DNA from: Omphiscola glabra
Lineage: Eukaryota > Mollusca > Gastropoda > Lymnaeidae
Assembly (NCBI GenBank): GCA_964017045.1
Contig: OZ024797.1
Coordinates: forward strand, 17,887,863-17,951,862
Length of the DNA stretch: 64,000 bases
Reading direction: 5' to 3'
The position numbers and the translations under genes were made by a program. Shown in pieces: positions 33,820 through 45,275 of this stretch (the first letter of the stretch is position 1; each line of letters starts with the position of its first letter). The notes under the pieces were generated by a model. It worked only from the letters and a program-made list of their open reading frames with translations, was not told the DNA's origin and did not search any database.

Positions 33820-34396
33820 TCGCATAAGAGATGGAATCGGTGGGCCGTCGAGCGTGAGCTCTTAATGCCCCCCCCGGCGCTCCCCCACACATACCAGAGC
33901 ACTGAAGGACTTAACCCGACTCCAGCCCGTACGGGAGGGCGCCGGGAACCTCCCCCTTGACCTAGAGGAGGCCCGGTCTACCGAGGACGCTGCGTTTAAA
34001 GCGTCCGCAGTTAACTCTCTGTGGGTCAGGACGGCTTTGCTTCCACTCCGGTGGTTTGGTGTTGCGTTACCAACCCCCACCGCCCAGGGAGTCTTTCGGT
34101 CGGGACGTTGGTAGTGGCGGGACGAAACGGTTGCCTAGGGGCGGCTTTCTCACGGCCGCGTAGTTAAAATCATCGGCATGGGTTTTGAGGGCCACCCAAG
34201 CCTCATACCCATTAACAGCAACTAGTAATCATGTTAGTGGCAGCTCCCGTTGCGTTGGGAGTCATGCGTTTGGCCGGGGTTTTTTTAGCTTCGGGTGGAC
34301 AAGTCCCCCCTACTAGTCCGCCACGCCGCGAAGAGGCAAAACCCCATGTGGACGCCCCCGAATCTCTTCGAGGACGCGGTCGCTTACGCAACCCAG
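33820..34396. mobile_element. GC-rich 577-bp insert between 11-bp direct repeats
   Basis: TGATACAGATG occurs at 33,809-33,819 and again at 34,397-34,407, exactly flanking a block far richer in G+C than its surroundings. The block includes GGCGCTCCCCCACAC, GAGGGCGCCGGGAACC, CTGCGTTTAAAGCGTCCGCAG (a palindrome) and TCTTCGAGGACGCGG. It looks like retroposon insertion with a target-site duplication. No recognised protein is encoded. The + strand ORF at 34,231-34,446 is short and unplaced. Confidence 0.5.
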
Positions 34397-34407
34397 TGAT
34401 ACAGATG

Positions 34408-34950
34408 ATAAGCTCAACTCTCACATTCCCTATAACGTATCTTTGATCTGTATGGACATGGTCAAACAAAAACAAAACAAAAAACCTGAGACTTCTGCTG
34501 GTTACCACTGAACCGAATACCGTACGCCCGGCGTATTATTACCACGAACTGACAACGCTGGACATGGGGCGTGGGGTGGGGGGGGGGGTTAGGGACAACA
34601 AGTCTCTAAACCCAAATCGAGCCATTAATTAAACGTGTCCCAGAATTCCTCAGCACATTTACTGATACATCGGGAGGCCATCAGGATGTCTCCTCCTCGA
34701 CGTAGCCTCGGCTCAGATTCCGATAGCTTGGAGCTCACACTTGACGCGATGGTCTGTGCTCGCGATGCCCGCGGTATTTATTATTGGCCGATATTATCGA
34801 CGTAGCGTGCTGACACAGCAACCGGAGACCGCTTTAGCCAACGGACCTTTATAAACAACCTCGTGGAATTTATCTACATAATTTTGTCTTATCAAAGCAG
34901 TGTCGCTGTGTGTGGCTTTGTGGCGGGCGGGGAGTGTGGTGGGGGGCTGG
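34408..34950. other. Unassigned intronic sequence
   Basis: CAAACAAAAACAAAACAAAA lies at about 34,463. The rest is unremarkable. Confidence 0.5.
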
Positions 34951-35070
34951 TGGACTTTGCTATGTGTGTATGGTTGAGGAGATTGGGGGCTTGGACTTTG
35001 CTATGTGTGTATGGTTGAGGAGATTGGGGGCTTGGACTTTGTTATGTGTGTATGGTTGAGGAGATTGGGG
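34951..35070. repeat. 41-bp repeat, 3 copies
   Basis: The unit begins TGGACTTTGCTATGTGTGTA and ends GAGGAGATTGGGGGCT. Confidence 0.92.
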
Positions 35071-35277
35071 CGCTGTAAATGCGACAGTGAATAGGGGGTC
35101 TAAATTAAATAGTTTTTAATATTGGGAAAATACCAGGACGCATCCCATTCTGTACAATCGCTAGTAAGCGACATAACTGTGCTACCATTTGCATGGGACG
35201 CAACCATACGATACAGACCCCAATCCCAGGACGCGTAAGTGGCATTACTGATCAACTTTTATATACACACACGTGCG

Positions 35278-35418
35278 ACGTACCCAGCAGCCGTGCTGTA
35301 CTAACTGACACGTCCCAAGACTAGACAGACTTATGGAGTCCTAGGTACACAGCAGCCGTGCCTGATAGCTGTACTAACTGTCACGTCCCAAGACTAGACA
35401 GACTTATGGAGTCCTTAT
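35278..35418. repeat. Repeat of about 70 bp, 2 copies
   Basis: GTAC(C/A)CAGCAGCCGTGC to AGACTTATGGAGTCCT occurs twice, with GATAGCTG extra in the second. Confidence 0.9.
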
Positions 35419-35682
35419 TTTATTGTACCATTTACATCTGAGCTGACAACAGGTTTATCTTAGTGGAGAGCTGGCGCTGACGGTGGGGCTTGTGAGTGTG
35501 GAGGACGTGACGAGAGAGAGAGAGAGAGACAGTTAGCGAAGGGAGAGGAGAGCTGGAGGAAGTGACGAAGGTGTGGCGGTGTGTGGAGATGGGGCTTGAA
35601 ATTAGATCAGGCTGAAATCCGCTCCTATGAAAATAGATGAGTTTCCTGTGTTACAAAAAAAAAAAAATAATAAGATCGCAAG

Positions 35683-35801
35683 TTCTTAAAGAGGTAGACA
35701 AAAGTCTCCTGTTAGATCAGATCGGAGAGGAGGGGAAGTAATTCTTAAAGAGGTAGACAAAAGTCTCCTATTAGATCAGATCGGAGAGAAGGGGAAGTAA
35801 T
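35683..35801. repeat. Repeat of about 58 bp, 2 copies
   Basis: TTCTTAAAGAGGTAGACAAA to GGAGAG(G/A)AGGGGAAGTAATT is duplicated in tandem. Confidence 0.92.
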
Positions 35802-36031
35802 TATGAAGCAAATAACCCATTAGTCTCCACCTGTGCAGGCCTTGTGTATTAAAGGCACTCGTAGAATCCCCAGCCTTCCTCGAAAGGAGGATCATCTTTG
35901 TACCATCTTCCTACTCGCACCATCTCAGCCGAGCCCTGGTTTGGCTGATTTAACGTCAGAAGTCTGTCAAGTCGGTCGTCTGCCGAGTTTTTTTTATGAC
36001 GCCTGGAGTTGTCAAACTGTTCAAGCTGGTG

Positions 36032-36312
36032 TCTGGAGGTAGTAGATCATGAAATCTTATATCCATACAGACACTTGACTGCTAGTGTCCGGGATTGGTA
36101 GATCATGAAATCTTATATCCATACAGACACTTGACTGCTAGTGTCCGGGATTGGTAGATCATGAAATCTTATATCCATACAGACACTTGACTGCTAGTGT
36201 CCGGGATTGGTAGATCATGAAATCTTACATCCATACAGACACTTACTTGACTGCTAGTGTCCGGGATTGGTAGATCATGAAATCTTATATCCATACAGAC
36301 ACTTGACTGCGG
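36032..36312. repeat. 56-bp repeat, 5 copies
   Basis: The unit begins GATTGGTAGATCATGAAATC and ends GACTGCTAGTGTCCGG, nearly identical. Confidence 0.96.
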
Positions 36313-36329
36313 TTATTTTCGTTGCGGGT

Positions 36330-36548
36330 GTCGAGTGGATGGTGACATCCAAGGTAAGTAGGTGGAGATATCCATAGTGAGTGGATGATGATATCTGTGG
36401 TGAGTGGATGGTGAAAATCCGTGGCGATTGTATGGTGATATCCAAAGTGAGTGGATGCCAATATCCATGATGAGTATAAATGGATATGTCCATGGTGAGT
36501 GGATGCCAATATCCATGATGAGTAAAGATGGATATGTCCATGGAGACG
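36330..36548. repeat. Degenerate 22-35-bp repeat (GAGTGGATG-ATATCCATGGT)
   Basis: GTGAGTGGATG followed by (GTGA/CCA)ATATCCATGRTGAG, about seven copies with indels. Confidence 0.85.
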
Positions 36549-36549
36549 G

Positions 36550-36730
36550 CCAAATCTATTTTGTCTGGTCTAATTCTCCTTTCTCTGACCTACATCCATT
36601 TTGTCTGGTCTAATGCTCCTTTCTCCGACCTACATCTATTTTGTCTTGTCTAATTCTCTTTTCTCTGGTCCCATTATCTTTATTTTCTGGTCCAATTCTC
36701 ATTTGTCTTGTCGAATCGTTTACTCTTTGG
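36550..36730. repeat. Degenerate TTTTGTCTGGTCTAATTCTC repeat
   Basis: About five diverged units built on TTTTGTCTGGTCTAATTCTC and TTTCTCTGACCTACATC. Confidence 0.75.
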
Positions 36731-36796
36731 GAAATTGCTATTTGGTTGAAATCTATTTTCTCTTGTGCAAACTCTTCCATCTGGTCTCACCCTGCA

Positions 36797-36903
36797 CATA
36801 GTCAATCTGGATGTGGTCAAACTGGATGTACGCAGTCAATCTGGATGTACGTGGTCAATCTGGATGTATGCAGTCAATCTTGATGTACGAGGTCAATCTG
36901 GAT
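36797..36903. repeat. 17-bp repeat, about 6 copies
   Basis: The unit is GTCAATCTGGATGTACG with small changes. Confidence 0.9.
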
Positions 36904-36958
36904 TCCCGGGGAGCCCATAAGAGCCTCGGTTTAAGCCGCTGACGTCATTCCTTATTAT
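36894..36958. repeat. Dispersed module shared with 56,425-56,800 (single-copy form)
   Basis: GGATTCCCGGGGA, then CATAAGAGCCTCGGTTTAAG and CCGCTGACGTCATTCCTTAT. The same flanks surround the expanded 21-bp array near 56,440, so both come from one dispersed repeat. Confidence 0.7.
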
Positions 36959-36962
36959 ATAA

Positions 36963-37700
36963 CAACCATCAAGATGTGAAACCTTCATGTACACAACCAT
37001 CAAGACGTGAAGCATTCATGTACACAACCATCAAGACGTGAAGCATTCATGTACACAACCATCAAGACGTGAAGCATTCATGTAACAACCATCAAGACGT
37101 GAAGCATTCATGTACACAACCACCAAGACGTGAAGCATTCATGTACACAACCATCAAGACGTAAAACATTCATGTACACAACCATCAAGACGTGAAGCAT
37201 TCATGTACACAACCATCAAGACGTGAAGCATTCATGTACACAACCATCAAGACGTGAAGCATTCATGTACACAACCACCAAGACGTGAAGCATCGATTGA
37301 TGTACACAACCATCAAGAAGTGAAGCATCGATTGATGTACACAACCATCACGAAGTGAAGCATCGATTGATGTACACAACCATCAAGAAGTGAAGCACCA
37401 ATTGATGTACACAACCATCAAGAAGTGAAGCATCGATTGATGTGCACAACCATCAAGAAGTGAAGCATTCATATACACAACCATCAAGACGTGAAGCATC
37501 GATTGATGTACACAAACATCAAGAAGTGAAGCATTCATATACACAACCATCAAGACGTGAAGCATCGATTGATGTACACAACCACCAAGAAGTGAAGCAT
37601 CGATTGATGTACACAACCATCAAGAAGTGAAGCATCGATTGATGTACACAACCACCAAGAAGTGAAGCATCGATTGATGTACACAACCATCAAGAAGTGT
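36963..37700. repeat. 31/35-bp minisatellite, about 22 copies, two subtypes
   Basis: The left half has CATCAAGACGTGAAGCATTC-ATGTACACAAC (31 bp). The right half has CATCAAGAAGTGAAGCATCG-ATTGATGTACACAAC (35 bp). Mixed copies occur around 37,465-37,560. Confidence 0.97.
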
Positions 37701-38019
37701 AAGCCTGTACACCTACACCCAAACACCCACACAAGAAAACGACCAGAGAGATTAAATATTGAGTAGAGACCTGAATTTATTGACACAAACAAAATGATTC
37801 GGATGGAAGCCACGAGATTGTCTTTCCCTCGATGACGTCACCCTTACTATCTTTGTCCCAGCATTGTACGGGAGGTAACTGGACACGAGGTTCAGCCGAG
37901 TCACTGTAATATAAAATGGACGCATTCGAGTATGAAATAAAACACATGATTATTGTAAGCCTGTGGTCTCCATCAAATAGTTCAACCATCCCTAGGCTAC
38001 GTACACCAGTGATGCTTCA

Positions 38020-38140
38020 ACTGAGAGATCATGTATCCTCGTCAACCAATTGAAAGATCTTGTATCCCCATCAACCAACTGAGAGATCTTGTATTCTCGT
38101 CAACCAATTGGAAGATTTTGTATCCTCATCAAGAACATCT
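38020..38140. repeat. Repeat of about 32 bp, 3-4 copies
   Basis: GTCAACCAATTGAAAGATCT followed by TGTATCC(T/C)C(A/G) variants. Confidence 0.85.
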
Positions 38141-38171
38141 CTATAGCTGTGGTCGACTAACCGGGGTGAGA

Positions 38172-38760
38172 TCATTGTAACAGATCATTGTAACATATCA
38201 TTGTAACAGCTCAATGTAACAGATCAATGTAACAGATCATTGTAACAGATCCTTGTAAAAGGTCATTGTAACAGATCATTGTAACATATCATTGTAACAG
38301 CTCAATGTAACAGATCAATGTAACAGATCATTGTAACAGATCCTTGTAAAAGGTCATTGTAACAGATCATTGTAACAGATCATTGTAACAGATCATTGTA
38401 ACAGATCATTGTAACAGATCATTGTAACAGATCCTTGTAAAAGGTCATTGTAACAGATCCTTGTAAAAGGGCATTGTAACAGATCATTGTAACAGATCCT
38501 TGTAAAAGGTCATTGTAACAGATCAATGTAACAGATCATTGTAACAGATCATTGTAACAGATCCTTGTAAAAGGTCATTGTAACAGATCAATGTAACAGA
38601 TCATTGTAACAGATCCTTGTAAAAGGTCATTGTAACAGATCATTGTAACAGATCATTGTAACAAATCGTTGTAACATATCCTTGTAACAGATCATTGTAA
38701 CATGTCATTGTGACAGATCATTGTAGCAGATCATTGTAACAGATCCTTGTAACAGATCAT
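38172..38760. repeat. 13-bp minisatellite, about 45 copies, with 91-bp higher-order copies
   Basis: The unit is CATTGTAACAGAT with CCTTGTAAAAGGT and CAATGTAACAGAT variants. The order TAACATATCA / AGCTCAATG / AGATCAATG recurs exactly 91 bp (seven units) apart. Confidence 0.96.
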
Positions 38761-38830
38761 CTATGAGGAAAGAACATATATTTAACGAAAATCGCTTTGT
38801 TGTCTGCATTTCTCTTGTAGCTCTCAGGAC

Positions 38831-39055
38831 CAGTGGCGTAGTGAGGGGGGGCAAGGGGGGCATCATGCCCCGGGCGCTACACTGCAAGCTCACAACACCC
38901 CATTCTCACCACAACACCCCCATTCTCATCACAACACCCCTATTATCTTCTGAATGCCATTCCCTATTCTATAATGGCTCTAAAAATAAACGTTCATCAT
39001 CTTCTACGTCACACTCTCTTTCCCCCCCTCCCCCCCCCCCCCAAATTTTTTAGCA
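38831..39055 (+). mobile_element. Possible hAT-like MITE left end
   Basis: CAGTGGCGTAGTGAGGGGGG with GCATCATGCCCCGGGCGCTA resembles the start of a widespread GTGGCGTAG-type MITE family. No matching right end or target duplication was found. A short CACAACACCCCATTCTC repeat follows, and the element fades out near a poly-C tract at about 39,020-39,042. Confidence 0.35.
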
Positions 39056-39123
39056 TAGTGGCCCTTATCAAATCTTATTTAAAATAAAAAATTTAAATAA
39101 TAATGAAAAATTTACAAACGATC

Positions 39124-39248
39124 TTTATCGATCATACCCGTCCTTTCCTTTATCGATCATACCCGTCCTTTCCTTTATCGATCATACCCGTCCTTTCCTT
39201 TATCGATCATACCCGTCCTTTCCTTTATCGATCATACCCGTCCTTTCT
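39124..39248. repeat. 25-bp repeat, 5 copies
   Basis: The unit begins TATCGATCATACCCGTCCTT and ends TCCTT, nearly perfect. Confidence 0.96.
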
Positions 39249-39773
39249 ATGTTACACCCCAAGTACCCCCCCCCCCTTTTTCCCCACCATCACCACTAAC
39301 ATTAAATATTTCGTACCCGCCCTAGTAAGATCAAAAGCAGCGCCCCGACCTCACCCCACACCCCAACTTTTCATTGCTCCACACTTCTGTACTCTCTCAT
39401 CAGCTTACATCGACGCCTGTATTTGCCTGGAAATAATGTGTATTGATAAACAGCTATTTTCTCTTGATCTCCCTTCTGCTCTACCAATGTAACACACTGC
39501 TTGTCTGCTGGAGATGGGCCCTCGGGGCCCGGTACTTAAGAGAAAACGCTTGTTTGTCTAAGACGGTACGGTTTTAGGGGGGGGGGGGGCGGGTAGTCGA
39601 TATACCGATAGATCCTTTCAGAGACTAAGTCAAAGGTCTCATTGAAACGTTGGGACAGAAATAGACACCGTGGTCTGATTGGTCGGTGAGTCGATTAGTC
39701 CACCATCTTGGGTCATCGTCAACCAATCAAATCCCATTTTACGGGATTCCTTAAAGTATTTGTAAGTCTTGCT

Positions 39774-39804
<31 letters not shown>

Positions 39805-40081
39805 AGAGGAAAATAGTGAGGACAGGAAAAAATGAAGAACAGAAGGAGAAGGGGGGGGGGGAGGGAACTAACGATACAGACAAAGAGACAGTGACAACAG
39901 AGAGGACTAGGTCACTAGAGACAGACAGAGACAACAAGAGGCAGACAAGAGAAATGTATATATATAGTCAATATAGATAGATCGATAACTAACAGACTAC
40001 GGGTATAAAAGAGTAATATACTTCAGACAAACATATATAAATACAGAGATGAAATAGATATAAATATAAATGAAGACCCAA
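39249..40081. other. Unassigned intronic sequence with poly-C, poly-G and GA tracts
   Basis: No gene recognised; low-complexity runs dominate. Confidence 0.55.
39770..39965. repeat. GA-rich microsatellite and purine tract
   Basis: GAGAGAGAGAGAGAGAGAGA, then GGGG runs and degenerate GACAGAGACA units. Confidence 0.85.
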
Positions 40082-40760
40082 AAAATACGACATAAAGTAG
40101 TTCACCAACACATCAAGACATCATTAAACATCTTCTGTTTACGTCTATTCATCCCACCAATACGACAGAAAGTAGTTCACCAACACATCAAGACATCATT
40201 AAACATCTTCTGTTTACGTCTATTCATCCCACCAATACGACAGAAAGTAGTTCACCAACACATCAAGACATCATTAAACATCTTCTGTTTACGTCTATTC
40301 ATCCCACCAATACGACAGAAAGTAGTTCACCAACACATCAAGACATCATTAAACATCTTCTGTTTACGTCTATTCATCCCACCAATACGACAGAAAGTAG
40401 TTCACAGCACATCAAGACATCATTAAACATCTTCTGTTTACGTCTATTCATCCCACCAATACGACATAAAGTAGTTCACAACACATCAAGACATCATTAA
40501 ACATCTTCTGTTTACGTCTATTCATCCCACCAATACGACATAAAGTAGTTCACCAACACATCAAGACATCATTAAACATCTTCTGTTTACGTCTATTCAT
40601 CCCACCAATACGACATAAAGTAGTTCACAACACATCAAGACATCATTAAACATCGTCTGTTTACGTCTATTCATCCCACCAATACGACATAAAGTAGTTC
40701 ACAACACATCAAGACATCATTAAACATCTTCTGTTTACGTTTATTCATCCCACCAATACG
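40082..40760. repeat. 75-bp minisatellite, 9 copies, highly uniform
   Basis: The unit begins AATACGACAGAAAGTAGTTC and ends GTCTATTCATCCCACC. Copies differ by CGACAG/CGACAT and by a one-codon-like CCAACAC/CAACAC change that shifts the frame after four copies. Confidence 0.97.
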
Positions 40761-41204
40761 CTAGTACGAGTTCAAAAGAGGATGAAACGCGGCATCGATT
40801 ATCTACATGGTTAAATTGTTGAATCGATTACCTAGCAGTGTACTGCCTACACGTGACCACGTGAGTTAATGCTTACAAAGGTTTCACAGAAGCCTTTTAC
40901 TGGAAATCTCGGTGTGAAGAGGGAAAAGAAAAAACGGGACAAAAAAAAACACACACAAAAAATATTTCGTTGTTGTGTAAATAATTTGTAAACTCTTTAG
41001 TGGACTTAAACGTGAGAGTTTGGTCTGCAAAGACAAACCATCGAGATGGGGGTCCACAATGTCTGGCGTAGATATAAACAAATGTCTGTTGGGGGGCTGG
41101 GGTAAGGGGGTGAGCAATGGGGGATTTGTAACGGGAAGTCCAAGGTTGTCCTCAAAATATTGTCTGATGAGACCAGTGATTTCATAATGTTACGCTCAGG
41201 AGAG
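40761..41204. other. Unassigned intronic sequence
   Basis: No recognised feature. Confidence 0.55.
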
Positions 41205-41345
41205 TGTGGGATGTAGGCGACCTACGTGGGAGATAATGACCCCGAGGGATATAGGTGACCCACAGTGTGATATAGGTGACACCAGTGGGATATAATGACC
41301 CCCCCCCCCCCCGGGAGATATAGGTGACCCCAGTGGAATATACGA
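41205..41345. repeat. Degenerate GGGATATAGGTGACCCCAGT repeat
   Basis: About five copies of GGGATATA(A/G)(T/G)GACCC with poly-C interruption at about 41,299. Confidence 0.75.
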
Positions 41346-41464
41346 TAAACCCACAAAATTGAGGAAGTTGACAACCCCGAGAATTGCGGGAATATAATAC
41401 GATTCCAAAATGAGTTTGGTATGTATCCCGAAAATACGGTGGGATAAAGGAAGATTTCTTAACC

Positions 41465-41595
41465 TGTGCGTGATATAGGAATATTTCATAACCCATGTAT
41501 GTGTGATATAGGAAGATTTCATAACCTATGTGTGATATAGGAAGATTTCATAACCTATGTTTGATATAGGAAGATTTCAAAACCTATTTTGGAGA
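41465..41595. repeat. 27-bp repeat, 4-5 copies
   Basis: The unit is GTGATATAGGAAGATTTCAT plus AACCTAT. Confidence 0.9.
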
Positions 41596-41703
41596 AAGGA
41601 AGATACACCAAAAAAACGTGATTTCTATAATCTGTCGATCACCAGATAAATAATAAATAAAAATGTTTTGTATATAATAATATGATAAAACACCATAACC
41701 TCA

Positions 41704-42178
41704 AACTGTGTGAGATGTAGAGACGTTGGAAACTGTGTGAGATGTAGAGACGTTGGAAACCGTGTGAGATGTAGAGACGTTGGAAACTGTGTGAGATGTA
41801 AAGACGTTGGAAACTGTGTGAGATGTAGAGACGTTGGAAACTGTGTGAGATGTAAAGACGTTGGAAACTGTGTGAGATGTAAAGACGTTGGAAACTGTGT
41901 GAGATGTAGAGACGTTGGAAACTGTGTGAGATGTAGAGACGTTGGAAACTGTGTGAGATGTAAAGACGTTGGAAACTGTGTGAGATGTATAGAGACGTTG
42001 GAAACTGTGTGAGATGTAGAGACGTTGGAAACTGTGTGAGATGTAGAGACGTTGGAAACTGTGTGAGATGTAGAGACGTTGGAAACTGTGTGAGATGTAG
42101 AGACGTTGGAAACTGTGTGAGATATAGAGACGTTGGAAACTGTGTGAGATATAGAGACGTTGGAAACTGTGTGAGATA
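41704..42178. repeat. 27-bp minisatellite, about 17.5 copies
   Basis: The unit begins CTGTGTGAGATGTAGAGACG and ends TTGGAAA. Every unit holds TGTGAGAT-type and GTAGAG-type donor-like words, but no exon is nearby. Confidence 0.97.
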
Positions 42179-42892
42179 TGAATCACGTACTTCGCGAAAC
42201 TAAGAAAACTTCCTAACTAATTATCAGCAATGACATTTAGCACAAGCACATCCTCAAGTTTTATCAGGAGAATCCCCGGGAGTCGGGCTACGTGCATAAC
42301 TGGACCCCCCCGGGAACGCATCCCCGTCCCACCCCAACCCTAAGCGTCGGAGTTGCATCGCTGGAATCAGCAAATCTTGACGCGGTGTCACCGTGACCCG
42401 GATAACTCATTTACCTCTAGCCTTGTCACGGCCAACTGAGGAAATGAAAAGTCTGACCGAATAATTGTCTGTCTCAACTTGTCTGTTGCCCTCCCGTCCC
42501 ATCTTACCGCCCAAGGCCCCACCTCACTTCACTCACTCACTCACTAAACTCACTCACAAACCCGCTCACCCAACCACCCAATCACTCACTCACTCACTCA
42601 ATCACCCACTCACCCACCCACTGAATGTCATGTACAAAGTATGCTCATCAAAACACATGATTTAAATTTTAAAGCCATTTCGTCACGGATTTTTGGCATT
42701 TGAATGTCTATTGTAGCAATATTGTCGTGGATTTGTGGAATTCGAATGTCTCTTCAAATATACGAATATTTTGAGCTGTATTCGATAGGAATAAATCTCA
42801 GAATCCAAATATAGAATCTTCGAAATCTAATTACAGATCTTGGGTCAAGATCTTTGTGTTGTTTTGTTTTGTTTTGCTTTTTGTCTTCTCCA
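42179..42892. other. Unassigned intronic sequence
   Basis: Only the ACTC-rich tract is notable. Confidence 0.55.
42520..42625. repeat. (ACTC)n-rich tract
   Basis: CACTCACTCACTCACTAAAC and CACCCAATCACTCACTCACT runs. Confidence 0.88.
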
Positions 42893-43340
42893 CAGATATT
42901 TACACAGACATTTCCAAAGTCATTTACACAGACATTTCCAAAGTCATTTACACAGACATTTCCAAAGTCATTTACACAGACATTTCCAAAGTCATTTACA
43001 CAGACATTTCCAAAGTCATTTACACAGACATTTCCAAAGTCATTTACACAGACATTTCCAAGTCATTTACACAGGCATTTCCAAAGTCATTTACACAGAC
43101 ATTTCCAAAGTCATTTACACAGACATTTCCAAAGTCATTTACACAGACATTTCCAAAGTCATTTACACAGACATTTCCAAAGTCATTTACACAGACATTT
43201 CCAAAGTCATTTACACAGACATTTCCAAAGTCATTTACACAGACATTTCCAAAGTCATTTACACAGAAATTTCCAAAGTCATTTACACAGACATTTCCAA
43301 AGTCATTTACACAGACATTTCCAAAGTCATTTACACAGAC
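42893..43340. repeat. 24-bp minisatellite, about 18-19 copies
   Basis: The unit is ATTTACACAGACATTTCCAA plus AGTC, nearly perfect. It continues into a longer composite unit downstream. A single-base deletion near 43,060 shifts the reading frame of the false ORFs. Confidence 0.97.
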
Positions 43341-43650
43341 ATATCCAAATATATTTCCAAAGTCATTTCATAGACATATCCAAATATATTTCCAAAGTCA
43401 TTTCCACAGACATATCCAAATATATTTCCAAAGTCATTTCATAGACATATCCAAATATATTTCCAAAGTCATTTCATAGACATATCCAAATATATTTCCA
43501 AAGTCATTTCCACAGACATATCCAAATATATTTCTAAAGTCATTTCATAGACATATCCAAATATATTTCCAAAGTCATTTCCACAGACATATCCAAATAT
43601 ATTTCCAAAGTCATTTCATAGACATATCCACATATATTTCAAAAGACATT
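43340..43650. repeat. Composite 35-36-bp repeat, about 8-9 copies
   Basis: CATTTC(A/CAC)TAGACATATCC, then AAATATATTTCCAAAGT. This is the 24-bp unit with an inserted ATATCCAAATAT segment. It degenerates to about 43,870. Confidence 0.93.
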
Positions 43651-44149
43651 TTCCGAGAGATATCCACAGACATTTCCAAAGGCAATTTTTTCAGACATAT
43701 CCAGATACATTTTCAAAAATAAATACACAGACATATCCACGGACATTTCCAAAGTCATTTCCACAGATATATACACATATATTTCTAAAGACGTATCACA
43801 GATATTTAGAAAGACATTTCCAAGGACTTATTCACAGACATATCCACAGACATTTCCAATAATATTTCCACTTGAGAACCAATAAAAAAACCAGACCTGG
43901 ATGTCCTTACTGTGTGTTATCTACCTGATTGATCGAGCACAAAGACGACAGCTTTAAAGTGACCTATGAACTACTTAAAAACCGAATTCACACATTACAT
44001 CCACACACCACCTCTGCACACCACACAAACACACTATCATTATGCATCACATCCACACACCACATTCACTGCCCACATCTACACATTATAAATAACACAC
44101 TGCATACAAATACCGCCCGCAACAACCCCCTTCACATCACTATCTCCAC

Positions 44150-44582
44150 ACACCAAATCCCATTACCCACACACTAAATTACCATCTCCACACCAGATCA
44201 CCATCTCCACACACCAAATCACAATCTATACACTAAATAACAATATACACACACCATATTACAATCTCCACACACCAACTCACAATCTTCACACACAAAA
44301 TTACCATCTCCTCAGACCAAATTACAATCTCCACACACCAAATCACCATCTCCACACACCAAATCACCATCTCCACACACCAGATCACAATCCCCACACA
44401 CCAAATTACAATCTCCACACACCAAAGCACCATCTCCACACACCAAATCACAATCTCCATACACCACGTCATCATCTACACACACCAAATCACCATCTCC
44501 ACACACCACGTCACCATCTCCACACACCACGTCACCATCTCCACACACTACGTCACCATCTCCACACACCACGTCACCATGT
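44150..44582. repeat. 21-bp minisatellite, about 20 copies
   Basis: The unit is CACCATCTCCACACACCAAA plus T. It becomes CACGTCACCATCTCCACACAC at the right end. Confidence 0.93.
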
Positions 44583-45275
44583 TGTCGTGCATACAAAATG
44601 CATGAACAAGTAGAGGTGTGCCACCTTTTTATTTATTGCTTTAGTACACACACACACGTACAATTGCACAAAGTGACTAAGTGCAGTTAATTATGTCCAG
44701 ATCTTCATGCAGCTTTCTATGAGAGCTCTCCATTTTCCCGCTCGCCGGGCCGTGTCTGCTCTACATCCAATAACTCCACAATTTATTTCAGATTTCCGAT
44801 AACTCATACATTTTACCATTTCTAATTGGATTACATCAAATCGGATATTTCCAATTATCAGCCATGACAGTTCCCTTTTCCCAAAAATGTCACCCTCTTA
44901 ACGACGTAAATTTCCTGATGTAAAAAGAAAAGAAAGAAATAAAATAATTTCATCGATATCACACACACACACAACACACACATCACACACACACAACACA
45001 CACAAAAAAAAAAAGAAACGAAATAAAAATAAAAATAAAAAATCTATCTCGGCCTGCTCATGGGCTAGCGCTGTCGTGAAGAGCTGATGAAACAACATCT
45101 TGCCTTTGCCGGTGCGGTTTTGTTTGTCAAGGCCATGTGGACGTGGCACAAAATTGGCCAATAAACCTTTACTTGGCTACAATGTTTGTTTTTTTAAAAA
45201 TGATTTTGCAGTTAGGAAATGGATCAGGGACTTAGAAAGGCTTGAATATTGAGATAAATTAAAAATGGTTTAGTG
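44583..45275. other. Unassigned intronic sequence with CA repeats
   Basis: No gene or transposon end recognised before the TIR element. Confidence 0.55.
44955..45012. repeat. (CA)n microsatellite with poly-A
   Basis: CACACACACACAACACACAC followed by a run of A. Confidence 0.92.

Larger units (their letters stand above)
35071..36031. other. Unassigned intronic sequence between small duplications
   Basis: Contains the two tandem duplications at 35,278 and 35,683. The ORF at 35,833-36,042 follows a CACCTGTGCAG acceptor-like word but encodes nothing recognisable. Confidence 0.45.

Noticed and set aside
35833..36042. Exon candidate after CACCTGTGCAG
   Set aside because: The peptide has no TRIM or other recognised similarity and no donor in a suitable position.
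41704..42178. Another splice-donor-derived array (TGTGAGAT per unit)
   Set aside because: No exon is adjacent, and the donor-like word is weak and expected by chance in G/T-rich units.
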